From positions 134,420 through 198,419 of the forward strand of contig PBLD01000002.1 of assembly GCA_002722255.1 (NCBI GenBank): DNA of 64,000 nt, in the 5' to 3' direction. Shown here one piece after another: positions 34,909 to 44,074 of the stretch (within the stretch, counting starts at the first letter, position 1; each line of letters starts with the position of its first letter). The translations under genes and the position numbers were made by a program. Below the pieces are notes generated by a model. The model made no database searches and was not told the origin of the DNA. It was given only the letters and a program-made list of their open reading frames with translations. Source of the stretch: Winogradskyella sp. GTDB taxonomy: Bacteria; Bacteroidota; Bacteroidia; Flavobacteriales; Flavobacteriaceae.

Positions 34909-37900
34909 ATGCTAGTTTTAAAAAGACCATTACTTATCGTTTTTCTTACGTTTGCAATGTTGGGATTTTCTCAGAAATCTGCAGTATATACAAGTGAGTT
35001 AAAAGATTACCAAAAGGCATTAACCTTATACAATAACAAACAGTATAAAGCTGCGCAATCCTTGTTCGACGATATTAAGTACAACACTGATGATGCTGTT
35101 TTAAAGTCTGACTGTTCATATTACATTGCCAATTGTGCTGTACGATTAAATCAACGAAATGCTGACGATCTTATAACAGATTTTGTTGAAGAATACCCAA
35201 CAAGTACAAAGCGAAACACTGCGTTTTTAGATGTTGCAGATTACTATTTTGAAAATGGTAAATACGCCTATGCTCGCAAATGGTATCAAAAAGTAGATGA
35301 GTCTAGTATAGCACGTACTGAGCGCGAGCGTTTCAATTTTAATTACGGTTACACCTTATATTCTACAAATAGTAAAAAAGAAGCAACAAAGTATCTTAAC
35401 CGTGTTGCAGATTCTAAAGAATACGGCTCGCAAGCCAAGTACTACATTGGTTACATGGCTTACGAAGGTGATGATTACGATACGGCTAATGAGTATTTCG
35501 ATCAGGTAAGTGATAACGAAAAGTACAAGGAAAAGCTATCGTATTATCAAGCCGATTTAAATTTTAAATTAGGAAAGTTTGAAAAAGCCATAGAACTTGC
35601 TTTAGAACAATTACCAAGCAGTAGAGGTGAAGAAGAATCTGAGCTCAATAAAATTATAGGTGAAAGTTATTTTAACCTAGAAAAATACGAAGAAGCCATT
35701 CCATATCTTCAAGCTTATGAAGGCAAAAAAGGAAAGTGGAGTAACACAGATTATTACCAAATAGGATATGCATATTACAAGCAAAATGATTTTGAAAAAG
35801 CCATTTCAGAATTCAATAAAATTATAGATGGTAATAATTCTGTAGCGCAAAATGCTTACTATCATTTAGGTGAAAGTTATATTAACCTAGAGAAAAAGCA
35901 AGAAGCGTTAAACGCTTTTAGAAATGCATCTGAAATGGATTATGATTTAAAAATTCAGGAAGATGCTTGGTTAAACTATGCTAAGATTAGTTACGAAATT
36001 GGTAACCCTTACCAATCTGTACCGCAAGTATTAGCAGGTTATTTAGATAAATACCCAGATACAAGCTACAGGGAAGAAATAGAAACTTTACTGATTGATT
36101 CATACATCACATCAAAAAATTACAAGGAAGCCTTAGAGTTATTAAAAGGTAAAAACAGTTTTGAAAATAAAGTTGCTTATCAAAAAGTAGCTTTTTTAAG
36201 AGGAATTGAATTGTATAATGAAACCAAGTATAGCGAAGCTCTAGAATTATTTAATAACTCATTAAAAGAACCGAGAGATCCAATTTTTGTAGCAAAAGCT
36301 ACCTTTTGGAAAGCCGAAACCGAATATAATTTAACCAACTATAACGATGCCTTAATTGGATTTAAACAATTTGTTGGCATGTCTGAAGCTTCAGGATTAT
36401 CTGAGAATGAAAACTTAGATTACAATTTAGCTTACACGTATTTCAAATTGAAAGATTACACCAATGCTTCAAAATATTTTCAAAAATTTATTGATAACAA
36501 TTCTGGTGACAGACTACGACGAAACGATGCTTATTTAAGATTAGCAGATGGTTATTTTGTATCTAGTAAATACCAAAATGCTATCAATGCTTACGATAAA
36601 GCCATTCAGATTAATGAAATAGAAACCGACTATGCAGCGTTTCAAAAGGCGATGAGTAATGGGTATTTAGGCAAAGGATCTACAAAAATTTCTGAGCTTA
36701 ATACGTTTATAGATACGTATCCAAAGTCAGCATTACGAGATGATGCCATGTACGAGTTGGCAAACTCTTATGTAAAGTCTAACGAAACAGACAAAGCGAT
36801 GCAGATGTACGACCGATTAAATTCGGAATACAAACGTGGTGCTTTCACTTCAAAAGCGTTATTGCGTCAAGGTTTGGTGTATTACAATGCGAATGATAAT
36901 GAGCGTGCATTAACTAAATTTAAAAAAGTAGCATCCGATTTTCCAAATTCAGGTGAAGCTGTTCAGGCAGTATCTACAGCGCGTTTAATTTATATCGATT
37001 TAGGTCGAGTGGATGATTACGCAGCTTGGGTAAAGTCTTTAGATTATGTTGAGGTGTCTGATGTAGAGTTGGATAATACGATGTATTTAGCAGCCGAAAA
37101 GCCATACTTAGAAAACGATACTGAGAATGCCATTCGTCAGTTTAATAAATATTTAAATCAGTTTCCTAATGGTATTCATGCGTTAAAATCACATTTCTAC
37201 ATTGCACAATTGTATTACAAAAAGGATTTATTTGAAACCGCTCAACCACATTACAAATATGTTGTTGATGCTTCAAGAAGTGAATATACAGAGCAGGCAA
37301 CAGTGAAACTTTGCGAAATTTACTTGAAAGAGTCTAACTGGTCTCAGGCGATTCCAGTTTTAAAAACTTTAGAAGCTGAAGCAGACTATCCTCAGAATGT
37401 ATTGTATGCGCAGTCTAACTTAATGAATGCGTACTACCAAACAGAGGATTATTCTAGTGCTGAAAATTATGCAGAAAAGGTATTAGCAAATTCTAACTTA
37501 GATACTAAAGTGAAGAGTGATGCTAAGATCATCATAGCACGTTCTGCCATAAAAACAGGAAACGAAGACAAAGCAAAAACAGCCTATGCAGATGTAGAAA
37601 AAATCGCTACAGGAAGTGTTGCAGCAGAAGCTCTATATTACAATGCGTATTTTAAAAATAAGGAAGGTAAGTATGAGGCATCAAACACAACCATTCAAAA
37701 ATTAGCTAAGGATTATAGTAGTTACAAATATTACAGTGCTAAAGGTTTGGTTGTTATGGCGAAGAATTTCTATGCTTTGGGTGATGCGTTTCAGGCCAAT
37801 TATATTTTAGAAAGTGTGATTTCTAATTTCCCAGAGTTTGATGATGTGGTACAAGAGGCACAGCAAGAACTTAACAAGATTAAAACCGAAGAAGCTAAAA

Positions 37901-37932
37901 CAAATTCATCAATCGAAACCGACGATAACTAA
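34909..37932 (+). CDS. Exported tetratricopeptide-repeat protein
   Basis: 1007 residues from the ATG at 34909 (MLVLKRPLLIVFLTFAMLGFSQ gives a normal signal peptide); the frame is open back to 34816 but that region holds a promoter-like element. Nearly the whole mature protein consists of TPR units (recognisable repeats such as YYHLGESYINLEKKQEALNAF and the LADGYF..YQNAINAYDKAI unit), perhaps 20 or more, ending in an acidic tail. TPR solenoids mediate protein-protein contacts; in Bacteroidota this large form sits beside an outer-membrane barrel, as here (49 bp downstream). A periplasmic scaffold role is inference. Confidence 0.82.
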   Translation: MLVLKRPLLIVFLTFAMLGFSQKSAVYTSELKDYQKALTLYNNKQYKAAQSLFDDIKYNTDDAVLKSDCSYYIANCAVRLNQRNADDLITDFVEEYPTSTKRNTAFLDVADYYFENGKYAYARKWYQKVDESSIARTERERFNFNYGYTLYSTNSKKEATKYLNRVADSKEYGSQAKYYIGYMAYEGDDYDTANEYFDQVSDNEKYKEKLSYYQADLNFKLGKFEKAIELALEQLPSSRGEEESELNKIIGESYFNLEKYEEAIPYLQAYEGKKGKWSNTDYYQIGYAYYKQNDFEKAISEFNKIIDGNNSVAQNAYYHLGESYINLEKKQEALNAFRNASEMDYDLKIQEDAWLNYAKISYEIGNPYQSVPQVLAGYLDKYPDTSYREEIETLLIDSYITSKNYKEALELLKGKNSFENKVAYQKVAFLRGIELYNETKYSEALELFNNSLKEPRDPIFVAKATFWKAETEYNLTNYNDALIGFKQFVGMSEASGLSENENLDYNLAYTYFKLKDYTNASKYFQKFIDNNSGDRLRRNDAYLRLADGYFVSSKYQNAINAYDKAIQINEIETDYAAFQKAMSNGYLGKGSTKISELNTFIDTYPKSALRDDAMYELANSYVKSNETDKAMQMYDRLNSEYKRGAFTSKALLRQGLVYYNANDNERALTKFKKVASDFPNSGEAVQAVSTARLIYIDLGRVDDYAAWVKSLDYVEVSDVELDNTMYLAAEKPYLENDTENAIRQFNKYLNQFPNGIHALKSHFYIAQLYYKKDLFETAQPHYKYVVDASRSEYTEQATVKLCEIYLKESNWSQAIPVLKTLEAEADYPQNVLYAQSNLMNAYYQTEDYSSAENYAEKVLANSNLDTKVKSDAKIIIARSAIKTGNEDKAKTAYADVEKIATGSVAAEALYYNAYFKNKEGKYEASNTTIQKLAKDYSSYKYYSAKGLVVMAKNFYALGDAFQANYILESVISNFPEFDDVVQEAQQELNKIKTEEAKTNSSIETDDN

Positions 37933-37933
37933 A

Positions 37934-37951
37934 TTCCTGCGCAGGCAGGAA
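37934..37951. repeat. Interspersed hairpin repeat, CCTGC/GCAGG type
   Basis: TTCCTGC (37934-37940), loop GCAG, GCAGGAA (37945-37951): a perfect 7-bp stem lying between the TPR gene and the barrel gene. Same family as 39712, 45547 and 58303. Confidence 0.65.
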
Positions 37952-37981
37952 CCTTAGAGTCGAAACTTCAAAACATTACAA

Positions 37982-39709
37982 ATGAAAATCAAGTTTTTAA
38001 TTTTTATAATCACCATATCAAGCAGTTTATCGATAGTAGCTCAAGAACGAGCAAAGGATACCATTGATGACCAAGTGGTAAATGTTGTAACACCATACAA
38101 GCCTACAATTTCAGATGCTTTTAAAATTAAGGATACTCCAAAATTGCAAGACTCTAATTTGGTAAAGAAAAAAGAGGTGAAGTATAATATTTTTTCAATT
38201 CCAGTGGCTTCAACTTTTACGCCTGCAAAAGGTAAAGCAGCAACGGTTGATAAAGCAAAAGCTGTGAAGTTATATGATAATTACGCATCGCTTGGTGTGG
38301 GTACTTATACTTCAATCTTAGGAGAAGTATATCTTAATCATGAGCTAAGTAATTCTGAAAATGTTGGTGGTTATTTCAGTCACCATTCTTCTCAAGGCGG
38401 AATTGAAGATTTATTGTTAGATGATGATTTTTCTACCACGCACTTAAATGCGCATTACTCTCAAAAGTTAAGAGACTTTTCATGGAAAGTAGATGGAGGT
38501 TTCGACTTAATGACGTACAACTGGTATGGTTTGCCGCAGAATTTCTTTGGACAAACGGAAGCTGATATGATAGATCCTAGCCACACGTTTAATAGTTTTT
38601 ATTTAGGCGGAAAAATTAATTTTGAAGATGCTATTATCAATGATGGTAGTGTGCGTTTTAGACGTTTTGGTGACAATCAAGATTCTGGTGAAAACCGATT
38701 TGTAGCTAAAGCAGGTTTTGATATTCCTGTGCAAGGAGAAGCTATAAAAACAAAATTATATGTGGATTACATTGGTGGAAGTTTTGATACTGATTACGAG
38801 AATTTAGGTGACATTAATTACGGAAATGTTACAGTAGGTTTGTCACCTTCGTATCAATTAACCCAAGATGATTTAACGGTCAATTTAGGCTTAAGTTTAG
38901 TCTATCTTAACGATACCGAACTTAGCGATAATAAGTTTTTTATCTACCCTAATATTGATGCGTCTTACCGTTTAGTAGACGAAATTTTAATTGCTTATGG
39001 TGGAATCACAGGGCAGTTACAACAAAACTCTTACTACGATTTTGCTACAGAAAATCCATTTGTTTCTCCAACACTTTATGTTGCTCCAACAGACCAACGC
39101 TATAAAGGATTTTTAGGACTAAAAGGAAAGCTGTCTAATAGTGTAAGTTATAACGTTAAAGGAAATTATTACGCTGAGGAGAATAAAGCATTATTAAAAG
39201 CAAATGATGCCAGAGGTGATGCAACAGCAGATTACCAATACGGTAATTCTTTTGGTGTGGTGTATTATGATGTAACTACCTTTTCGGTTGCTGGTGAGTT
39301 AAACATTGATGTCAATAGAAACTTTACACTTGGCTTTAAAGGCGAATACTTTAACTATGATATGGATAATGAAGCCGAAGCATGGAATTTACCAAATGTT
39401 ACAGGTTCTATCTTTATGGATTTACAAATATCTGAACAATGGTACGCAGGTGCTAGTGCTATTTATGTTGGAGAACGAAAAGACCAACAAGATTTAGTAG
39501 CTACATTATTGCCACAAGACCCAAGTCCTGTTTTAAGTTTAGATAGTTATTTTGATGCTAATGCGCATATAGGTTATAAAATCAACAATCAATTATCTGT
39601 ATTTGGAAAGGTAAATAACATCCTTAACCAGGATTACGAACGCTATTTAAACTTCCCTGTTCAGGGCATTCAGATTTTAGCAGGAGCTACGTATCAGTTT
39701 GATTTCTAA
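37982..39709 (+). CDS. TonB-dependent-receptor-like outer-membrane beta-barrel (no plug domain)
   Basis: 575 residues with signal peptide (cleavage after SIVAQ). A short periplasmic stretch (about 22-95, DQVVNVVTPYKPTISDAFKI) leads into alternating amphipathic beta strands up to the terminal aromatic residue (QILAGATYQFDF), the outer-membrane insertion signal. The final strands (FGKVNNILNQDYERYLNFPVQG) are those of TonB-dependent receptors, but at this length the plug domain is absent or vestigial. Probably a partner of the upstream TPR protein; substrate unknown. Confidence 0.75.
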   Translation: MKIKFLIFIITISSSLSIVAQERAKDTIDDQVVNVVTPYKPTISDAFKIKDTPKLQDSNLVKKKEVKYNIFSIPVASTFTPAKGKAATVDKAKAVKLYDNYASLGVGTYTSILGEVYLNHELSNSENVGGYFSHHSSQGGIEDLLLDDDFSTTHLNAHYSQKLRDFSWKVDGGFDLMTYNWYGLPQNFFGQTEADMIDPSHTFNSFYLGGKINFEDAIINDGSVRFRRFGDNQDSGENRFVAKAGFDIPVQGEAIKTKLYVDYIGGSFDTDYENLGDINYGNVTVGLSPSYQLTQDDLTVNLGLSLVYLNDTELSDNKFFIYPNIDASYRLVDEILIAYGGITGQLQQNSYYDFATENPFVSPTLYVAPTDQRYKGFLGLKGKLSNSVSYNVKGNYYAEENKALLKANDARGDATADYQYGNSFGVVYYDVTTFSVAGELNIDVNRNFTLGFKGEYFNYDMDNEAEAWNLPNVTGSIFMDLQISEQWYAGASAIYVGERKDQQDLVATLLPQDPSPVLSLDSYFDANAHIGYKINNQLSVFGKVNNILNQDYERYLNFPVQGIQILAGATYQFDF

Positions 39710-39711
39710 AA

Positions 39712-39766
39712 TTCCTGCGAAAGCAAGAATCTTTTTATTGTCATTCTGAACTTGTTTCAGGGTCTC
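39712..39766. repeat. Two adjoining interspersed repeats after the barrel gene
   Basis: TTCCTGC-GAAA-GCAAGAA (one mismatch in the stem) followed by a TTGTCATTCTGAACTTG / TTTCAGGGTCTC element; the second resembles the repeat at 41189-41209. Confidence 0.5.
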
Positions 39767-39799
39767 TTTTATGTATATTTAGACAATTAATTTACAACT

Positions 39800-40471
39800 A
39801 TGAACAAACAGTTTTTCTTCTTTTTGGCGTTTCTATTATGTTTAAACCTGTCTTTCGCTCAATATGGATGGACAGATGCAGAAGTTTACCTGAAAAACGG
39901 AAAAACACTTGTTGGTGAAGCTAAAATACCTATGATGAGCGCAGCTCTTAATTTAAAGAAAGAGCAATTAAAATATAGAAAAGATAAAAAAGGAAAGAAG
40001 AGTAAATACAAGCCTCAAGAAATAGATAGTATTGTATTTACTATACATTATACCGAGCGTGTTAATAAAAAGAAGGTTGAAAAGACAAGGGTAGAGACTT
40101 ATATTCCTGTTTTTTTAAATAAGAAAAAGACTAAGCAAGGCTTTGTTGAAGTGCTGGTAGAAGGGAAACTTAGATTAGTAGGTAGAACTGTAATGGTGCA
40201 ATCTGGTGGAATGTGGGTTCCTGGACCAGGTGTTAATGCTGCGCCAGTGTATCAGCCAGGTTTTATGGGTAGCCATAATCAAGTAATGTTTCTTAGAGAA
40301 GGAGAAGAACCCGTAGTATTCAATCAAGCTAATATTTTAAAGTCGTTTAGGAAAAGAGCAATGGAATATTTTGAAGACTGTCCTTCGTTAAGATCTAAAT
40401 TAGACAACAAAGAATTCAAAATGAAAGATCTTCAAGAGATTGTAAAGTATTATAATTCAAATTGTTTATGA
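39800..40471 (+). CDS. Secreted protein of unknown function
   Basis: 223 residues with signal peptide (residues 1-20, LNLSFAQ). The mature part has a very basic, Lys-rich segment (about 54-115: KKEQLKYRKDKKGKKSKYK and others), a GMWVPGPG turn and a C-terminal region with two Cys (DCPSLRSKL and NSNCL). I do not recognise a domain; the pattern of an exported flavobacterial protein with KNGKTLVGEAKIP resembles proteins that sense or handle surface conditions, but no function can be assigned. It abuts the convergent methyltransferase gene with no gap. Confidence 0.65.
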   Translation: MNKQFFFFLAFLLCLNLSFAQYGWTDAEVYLKNGKTLVGEAKIPMMSAALNLKKEQLKYRKDKKGKKSKYKPQEIDSIVFTIHYTERVNKKKVEKTRVETYIPVFLNKKKTKQGFVEVLVEGKLRLVGRTVMVQSGGMWVPGPGVNAAPVYQPGFMGSHNQVMFLREGEEPVVFNQANILKSFRKRAMEYFEDCPSLRSKLDNKEFKMKDLQEIVKYYNSNCL

Positions 40472-41176
40472 TTAGATTAAGGTTATCCTCGCTAAATAAT
40501 CAAAATGCTCACCATCCATAACTTTTTCGCATTTAAGACCTACGGATTGGCAAGGTGTGTTTAGTGTTTCAAAATCGAGGTAGAGCCACTTCATTGGTGC
40601 TTCTTCTTCACCTTTATAGCTAAAGAAATAATCGAGTTCACCATAATAGCTGCTGTTTAAGTCTAGCCAAGTGCCACCATCTTCATCTTCGTACATATAG
40701 GATATATCAGATGAATCGATTAAAATTTGTCCGTTAGGTTTCAATAAAGATTTTAGATGGTTTAGATATTTAGCAATCTGAAATATTTCCTGAAAAATAC
40801 CAGTACCATTCATTAAAAGTAGAATGGTATCAAATGTATCTGTTTCATTTAATAACGCTATATGTTCAGCATTTTTTAGACCTCGTAATTTGCAGACGTC
40901 AATAGCTCCTTTTGAGCAGTCAATTGCTTTTACATTAAATCCTTTTTCTTGTAACCAAAGCGCATGATTGCCTGCACCACAGCCAACATCAAGGATTTTA
41001 CCCTTACTCAGCTGTAAAGCTTTTTGCTCTAGTTTTGGCATTTCAGAATAAGTTCTGAATAAATAGGGAAGTGGTAATTCGTCCTTATCAGATATGTTGG
41101 TCCATGTGATAATATCTTCAGAATAATTATCATTCTGATAGTCTAATAGTGCTTTTCCAAAGATGTCTTTCGTCAT
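40472..41176 (-). CDS. Class I SAM-dependent methyltransferase
   Basis: 234 residues from the ATG at 41176 (MTKDIFGKALLDYQN). An in-frame ATG at 41209 exists, but the extra residues MLNQVQHNKNT are encoded by an interspersed palindrome (41189-41209) and are not part of the protein. SAM-binding motif ILDVGCGAGNHALWL, acidic AIDCSKGAI after strand 2, and LLLMNGTGIFQEI define a Methyltransf_11/25-like enzyme. Substrate unknown. It converges head-on with the secreted-protein gene (stops adjacent). Confidence 0.83.
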   Translation of the reverse strand: MTKDIFGKALLDYQNDNYSEDIITWTNISDKDELPLPYLFRTYSEMPKLEQKALQLSKGKILDVGCGAGNHALWLQEKGFNVKAIDCSKGAIDVCKLRGLKNAEHIALLNETDTFDTILLLMNGTGIFQEIFQIAKYLNHLKSLLKPNGQILIDSSDISYMYEDEDGGTWLDLNSSYYGELDYFFSYKGEEEAPMKWLYLDFETLNTPCQSVGLKCEKVMDGEHFDYLARITLI

Positions 41177-41188
41177 AGTATTTTTGTT

Positions 41189-41209
41189 ATGCTGAACTTG
41201 ATTCAGCAT
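41189..41209. repeat. Interspersed palindrome in the 5' flank of the methyltransferase gene
   Basis: ATGCTGAA, loop CTTGA, TTCAGCAT: a perfect 8-bp stem. On the minus strand it creates an ATG and the peptide MLNQVQH, a well-known false N-terminus in bacterial annotations. Confidence 0.7.
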
Positions 41210-41232
41210 CTCATTCTGATTATATTTACAAT

Positions 41233-41727
41233 ATGCAAAACCTAATCAATAATCTGCCAAAGCTGGCCAAAGATAAGCATAAGGAAAACAAAACCTTCTT
41301 TGCAAAACTTAGAAAAAAGCCACCAAAACAATTAGACTACATTATGCAAGAGTTGCATGAGGAAGAGTTTGAACGTACGGATTGCTTGCAATGTGCTAAC
41401 TGCTGTAAAACGACAGGACCTTTATTTACGGATAAGGATATTCAGCGCATATCTAAATCTTTCAAAATGAAAGAGCAGCAATTTATTGATGCTTATTTGC
41501 GCGTTGATGAAGATAATGATTATGTGTTGCAATCTGTGCCTTGCACGTTTTTAGATGCGGATAATTACTGTATGATTTATGATGTAAGACCAAAAGCGTG
41601 CAGAGAATTTCCACATACAGACCGTAAAAAGTTTCAGCAAATTTCTAATTTAACTTTAAAAAATGTAGCTATTTGTCCTGCAGCATATAACATTGTTGAA
41701 GAAATGAAAAAACAAATAAAACTGTAA
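41233..41727 (+). CDS. YkgJ-type cysteine-cluster protein (putative zinc/iron-chelating domain)
   Basis: 164 residues. The domain is marked by DCLQCANCCKTTGP, SVPCTFLDADNYCMIYDVRPKACREFP (split Cys ligands) and a late CPAAYN, giving the eight-Cys set of the CxxCxxCC family, proposed to bind zinc or an iron-sulfur centre. Biochemical role unknown. No signal peptide. It is divergent from the methyltransferase gene (56 bp between starts, filled largely by the palindrome). Confidence 0.85.
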   Translation: MQNLINNLPKLAKDKHKENKTFFAKLRKKPPKQLDYIMQELHEEEFERTDCLQCANCCKTTGPLFTDKDIQRISKSFKMKEQQFIDAYLRVDEDNDYVLQSVPCTFLDADNYCMIYDVRPKACREFPHTDRKKFQQISNLTLKNVAICPAAYNIVEEMKKQIKL

Positions 41728-41775
41728 TACTAGCTTCGGAATAATTTTTGATACAACTTTAGAAAAAATCTAAAT

Positions 41776-42681
41776 ATGAAAAACGTTCTACTAAAATTGT
41801 TGCTTGTTGTTTTGATGGTAAACACAGCTACTGTTTCTTCTCAGGAATGGATGACAAATCTAGAAATAGCACAAACTTTGGCAAAAGTTCAAAATAAAAT
41901 GGTGCTTATGGTTTGGGAAGAAACCACAACGTATCAATATCCTGTTATTGTAAAAGATGAATATGGTAGAACGATATTTATTAATAACCTTTTTGAAGAT
42001 GAAAATGTAAGTCCTTTAATTTGGGAACATTTTGTTCCGGTTATCGTTTCAGAATACAATTATGCGGATTGGTACGAAGAAATAAAAGACAAGCGCAGTC
42101 AAAAATACATCGATAAGTTTAATGACGATAGTATTAAGATTTTGGACATTAATGGTAATATTCTTAATGTTAATTACTACACTGAAGATTTTCAGAATAT
42201 TACCACTCTTATTGAACGCTATGCTATAAATACGTCTTATGTAGCGCAAGAATTACGAGATTATAAAAAAAACAAGAACTTCTATTCTGCTTATTTTTTA
42301 TCGTCAAAACTTTTAGATTTAAGCTTGTATTTAAACAAAGATTCTAGAGCAGAAATTGTGGAATGGTCTAATCTTTATCTTGAGGAAGCAGAACGACTTA
42401 TTAAAGAAGAAGAACAAACTGAGCACAACGCTTTACAACAACGATGCGATTTATTAGAACTTCAACAAGAATTAGTGTTAAAGCGTCCAAGAAAAGTAAT
42501 ACGCCAGTTAAAGCGACTTAAAGATGAAGAAATTGTAGATAGTAATAAGGCATTTATAGCATTTTTATACTACACAGCTTACATGAGTGCAGATAAATCT
42601 GAAGATGCTGAGCTGTGGAAATCTCAAATTTCTTCTGTAAATTTGAAGAAAGCACAGTTGCTTATTAATCTCAATAGATAA
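41776..42681 (+). CDS. Secreted protein, possibly thioredoxin-fold without active-site cysteines
   Basis: 301 residues with signal peptide (residues 1-22, TVSSQ). The region 24-140 (EWMTNLEIAQTLAKVQNKMVLMVWE, then FVPVIVSEYNY and IKILDINGNIL) follows the strand/helix order of thioredoxin-like DUF255/thioredoxin_7 domains, but the CxxC pair is missing. The remaining 160 residues are helical, Glu/Lys-rich. The call is weak. It is followed after 4 bp by the sterol-desaturase-family gene, so the two are co-transcribed. Confidence 0.55.
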   Translation: MKNVLLKLLLVVLMVNTATVSSQEWMTNLEIAQTLAKVQNKMVLMVWEETTTYQYPVIVKDEYGRTIFINNLFEDENVSPLIWEHFVPVIVSEYNYADWYEEIKDKRSQKYIDKFNDDSIKILDINGNILNVNYYTEDFQNITTLIERYAINTSYVAQELRDYKKNKNFYSAYFLSSKLLDLSLYLNKDSRAEIVEWSNLYLEEAERLIKEEEQTEHNALQQRCDLLELQQELVLKRPRKVIRQLKRLKDEEIVDSNKAFIAFLYYTAYMSADKSEDAELWKSQISSVNLKKAQLLINLNR

Positions 42682-42685
42682 TCTT

Positions 42686-43534
42686 TTGGAAACTATTATT
42701 AACTATTTTGAAACGATTCCGTCTTCGCATCGAAGTTTAATTTTAATTGGTGGATTAACCCTTTTTTGGCTGTTAGAAGGAGGTTTACCATTATTTAAGT
42801 ACAAGTACAATAAGTGGAAACACGCCTTGCCTAATCTGTTCTTTACATTAACCACGATTATTGTGAATTTCGCATTAGCATCGTTGTTATACTGGTCATC
42901 AAGTTGGGTTGTAGCGCACAATTTTGGTATTATTAACTGGTTGTTTCCAGATACGCAGCCTTTATGGCTTTATGCGTTTCTTGGTGTTTTGTTACTAGAT
43001 TTTTTTGGTGCGTATTTAGCACATTTTGTAGAGCACAAAGTAAAACCACTTTGGATGGTGCATTTAGTGCATCATACAGATCACAAAGTGGATACCACAA
43101 CAGCCAACAGGCATCATCCTATTGAGAGTGTTATTCGTTTTGCATTTACCTTGTTTGGTGTCTTTGCTGTAGGTACACCATTTGCTTTGGTAATGTTATA
43201 CCAGGCAATGTCTTTAATCTTTACACAGTTTACGCATGCTAATATCAAATTACCTAAAGGTTTGGATAAAGCATTAAGTTACTTTATTATATCGCCAGAT
43301 ATGCACAAGATTCACCACCATTACAGATTACCTTATACCGATTCTAACTATGGTAATATTTTCAGTATTTGGGATCGTTTACTTGGTACTTATATGTATA
43401 TGGACAGAGAAAATCTGGTTTATGGAGTAGATGTTTTTCCAGATGAGGTAAAGAATGGTCAGATAAAAGAACTATTGAAACAACCTTTTCAGAAATATGA
43501 AAAACCGACACTCTCTGCGGATGTTGAGGAGTAG
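42686..43534 (+). CDS. Sterol desaturase / fatty acid hydroxylase superfamily membrane protein
   Basis: 282 residues, starting with TTG 4 bp after the previous stop. About four membrane helices carry the di-iron histidine boxes: HFVEH (113-117), HLVHHTDH (126-133), NRHHP (143-144) and HKIHHHY (207-212). These enzymes hydroxylate or desaturate lipids, alkylglycerols or carotenoids at the membrane. Substrate unknown; no carotenoid or sterol gene is nearby. Confidence 0.87.
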   Translation: METIINYFETIPSSHRSLILIGGLTLFWLLEGGLPLFKYKYNKWKHALPNLFFTLTTIIVNFALASLLYWSSSWVVAHNFGIINWLFPDTQPLWLYAFLGVLLLDFFGAYLAHFVEHKVKPLWMVHLVHHTDHKVDTTTANRHHPIESVIRFAFTLFGVFAVGTPFALVMLYQAMSLIFTQFTHANIKLPKGLDKALSYFIISPDMHKIHHHYRLPYTDSNYGNIFSIWDRLLGTYMYMDRENLVYGVDVFPDEVKNGQIKELLKQPFQKYEKPTLSADVEE

Positions 43535-43579
43535 CATTTTATAATTATTGATTCAGAAAGAATGTAAAATATAAGTCAG

Positions 43580-44074
43580 TTGGTTGTAGATTTAAAGAAG
43601 AAACATTTAATCACTTTTGGATTGATTTTGCTTGGTGTAATTTTTTATATCAAACATTACAATATACTTGCCAACTCTGAAGTTGAAATTTACTTAAAAA
43701 TACATAAGAACGAGAAAGAGATTTCATTTGATAAAACTGATATTATTCTTTCTAGAATTGAAAAACCATGGTATTACATGTGGATGACAATGCAAATGGC
43801 TGAAGTGAGACCTAATGAAGAAGGAATAGTTTCATTTAGATTAAGAAAATCTAAAAGTTATGAGGTAGAGGTTTTAATTAACAATAAAGAAATTTCATGT
43901 GGTGGAATTTTTTTTGATGCAGATACTTTAAAACAAGGACAAACAGTATTTGTTCCGGTAGAATGCAAAGAAAAATACTATATTAACAAGGGTAATTGGA
44001 ATAATTTAGAAAGTTTTTCAAAAAATGACTCAGAATATGAGAAACCTCAAACATCCTCAACAAGTTCATACTGA
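43580..44074 (+). CDS. Membrane-anchored protein of unknown function
   Basis: 164 residues with TTG start. One N-terminal membrane helix (about 10-27) then a beta-rich exported domain of about 110 residues with two Cys (SCGGIFF and VECKEKYY) and a Ser/Thr-rich tail. Unrecognised. The start is not certain because no ATG is available. Its last 50 bp overlap the start of the glycerophosphodiesterase gene in another frame. Confidence 0.5.
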   Translation: MVVDLKKKHLITFGLILLGVIFYIKHYNILANSEVEIYLKIHKNEKEISFDKTDIILSRIEKPWYYMWMTMQMAEVRPNEEGIVSFRLRKSKSYEVEVLINNKEISCGGIFFDADTLKQGQTVFVPVECKEKYYINKGNWNNLESFSKNDSEYEKPQTSSTSSY

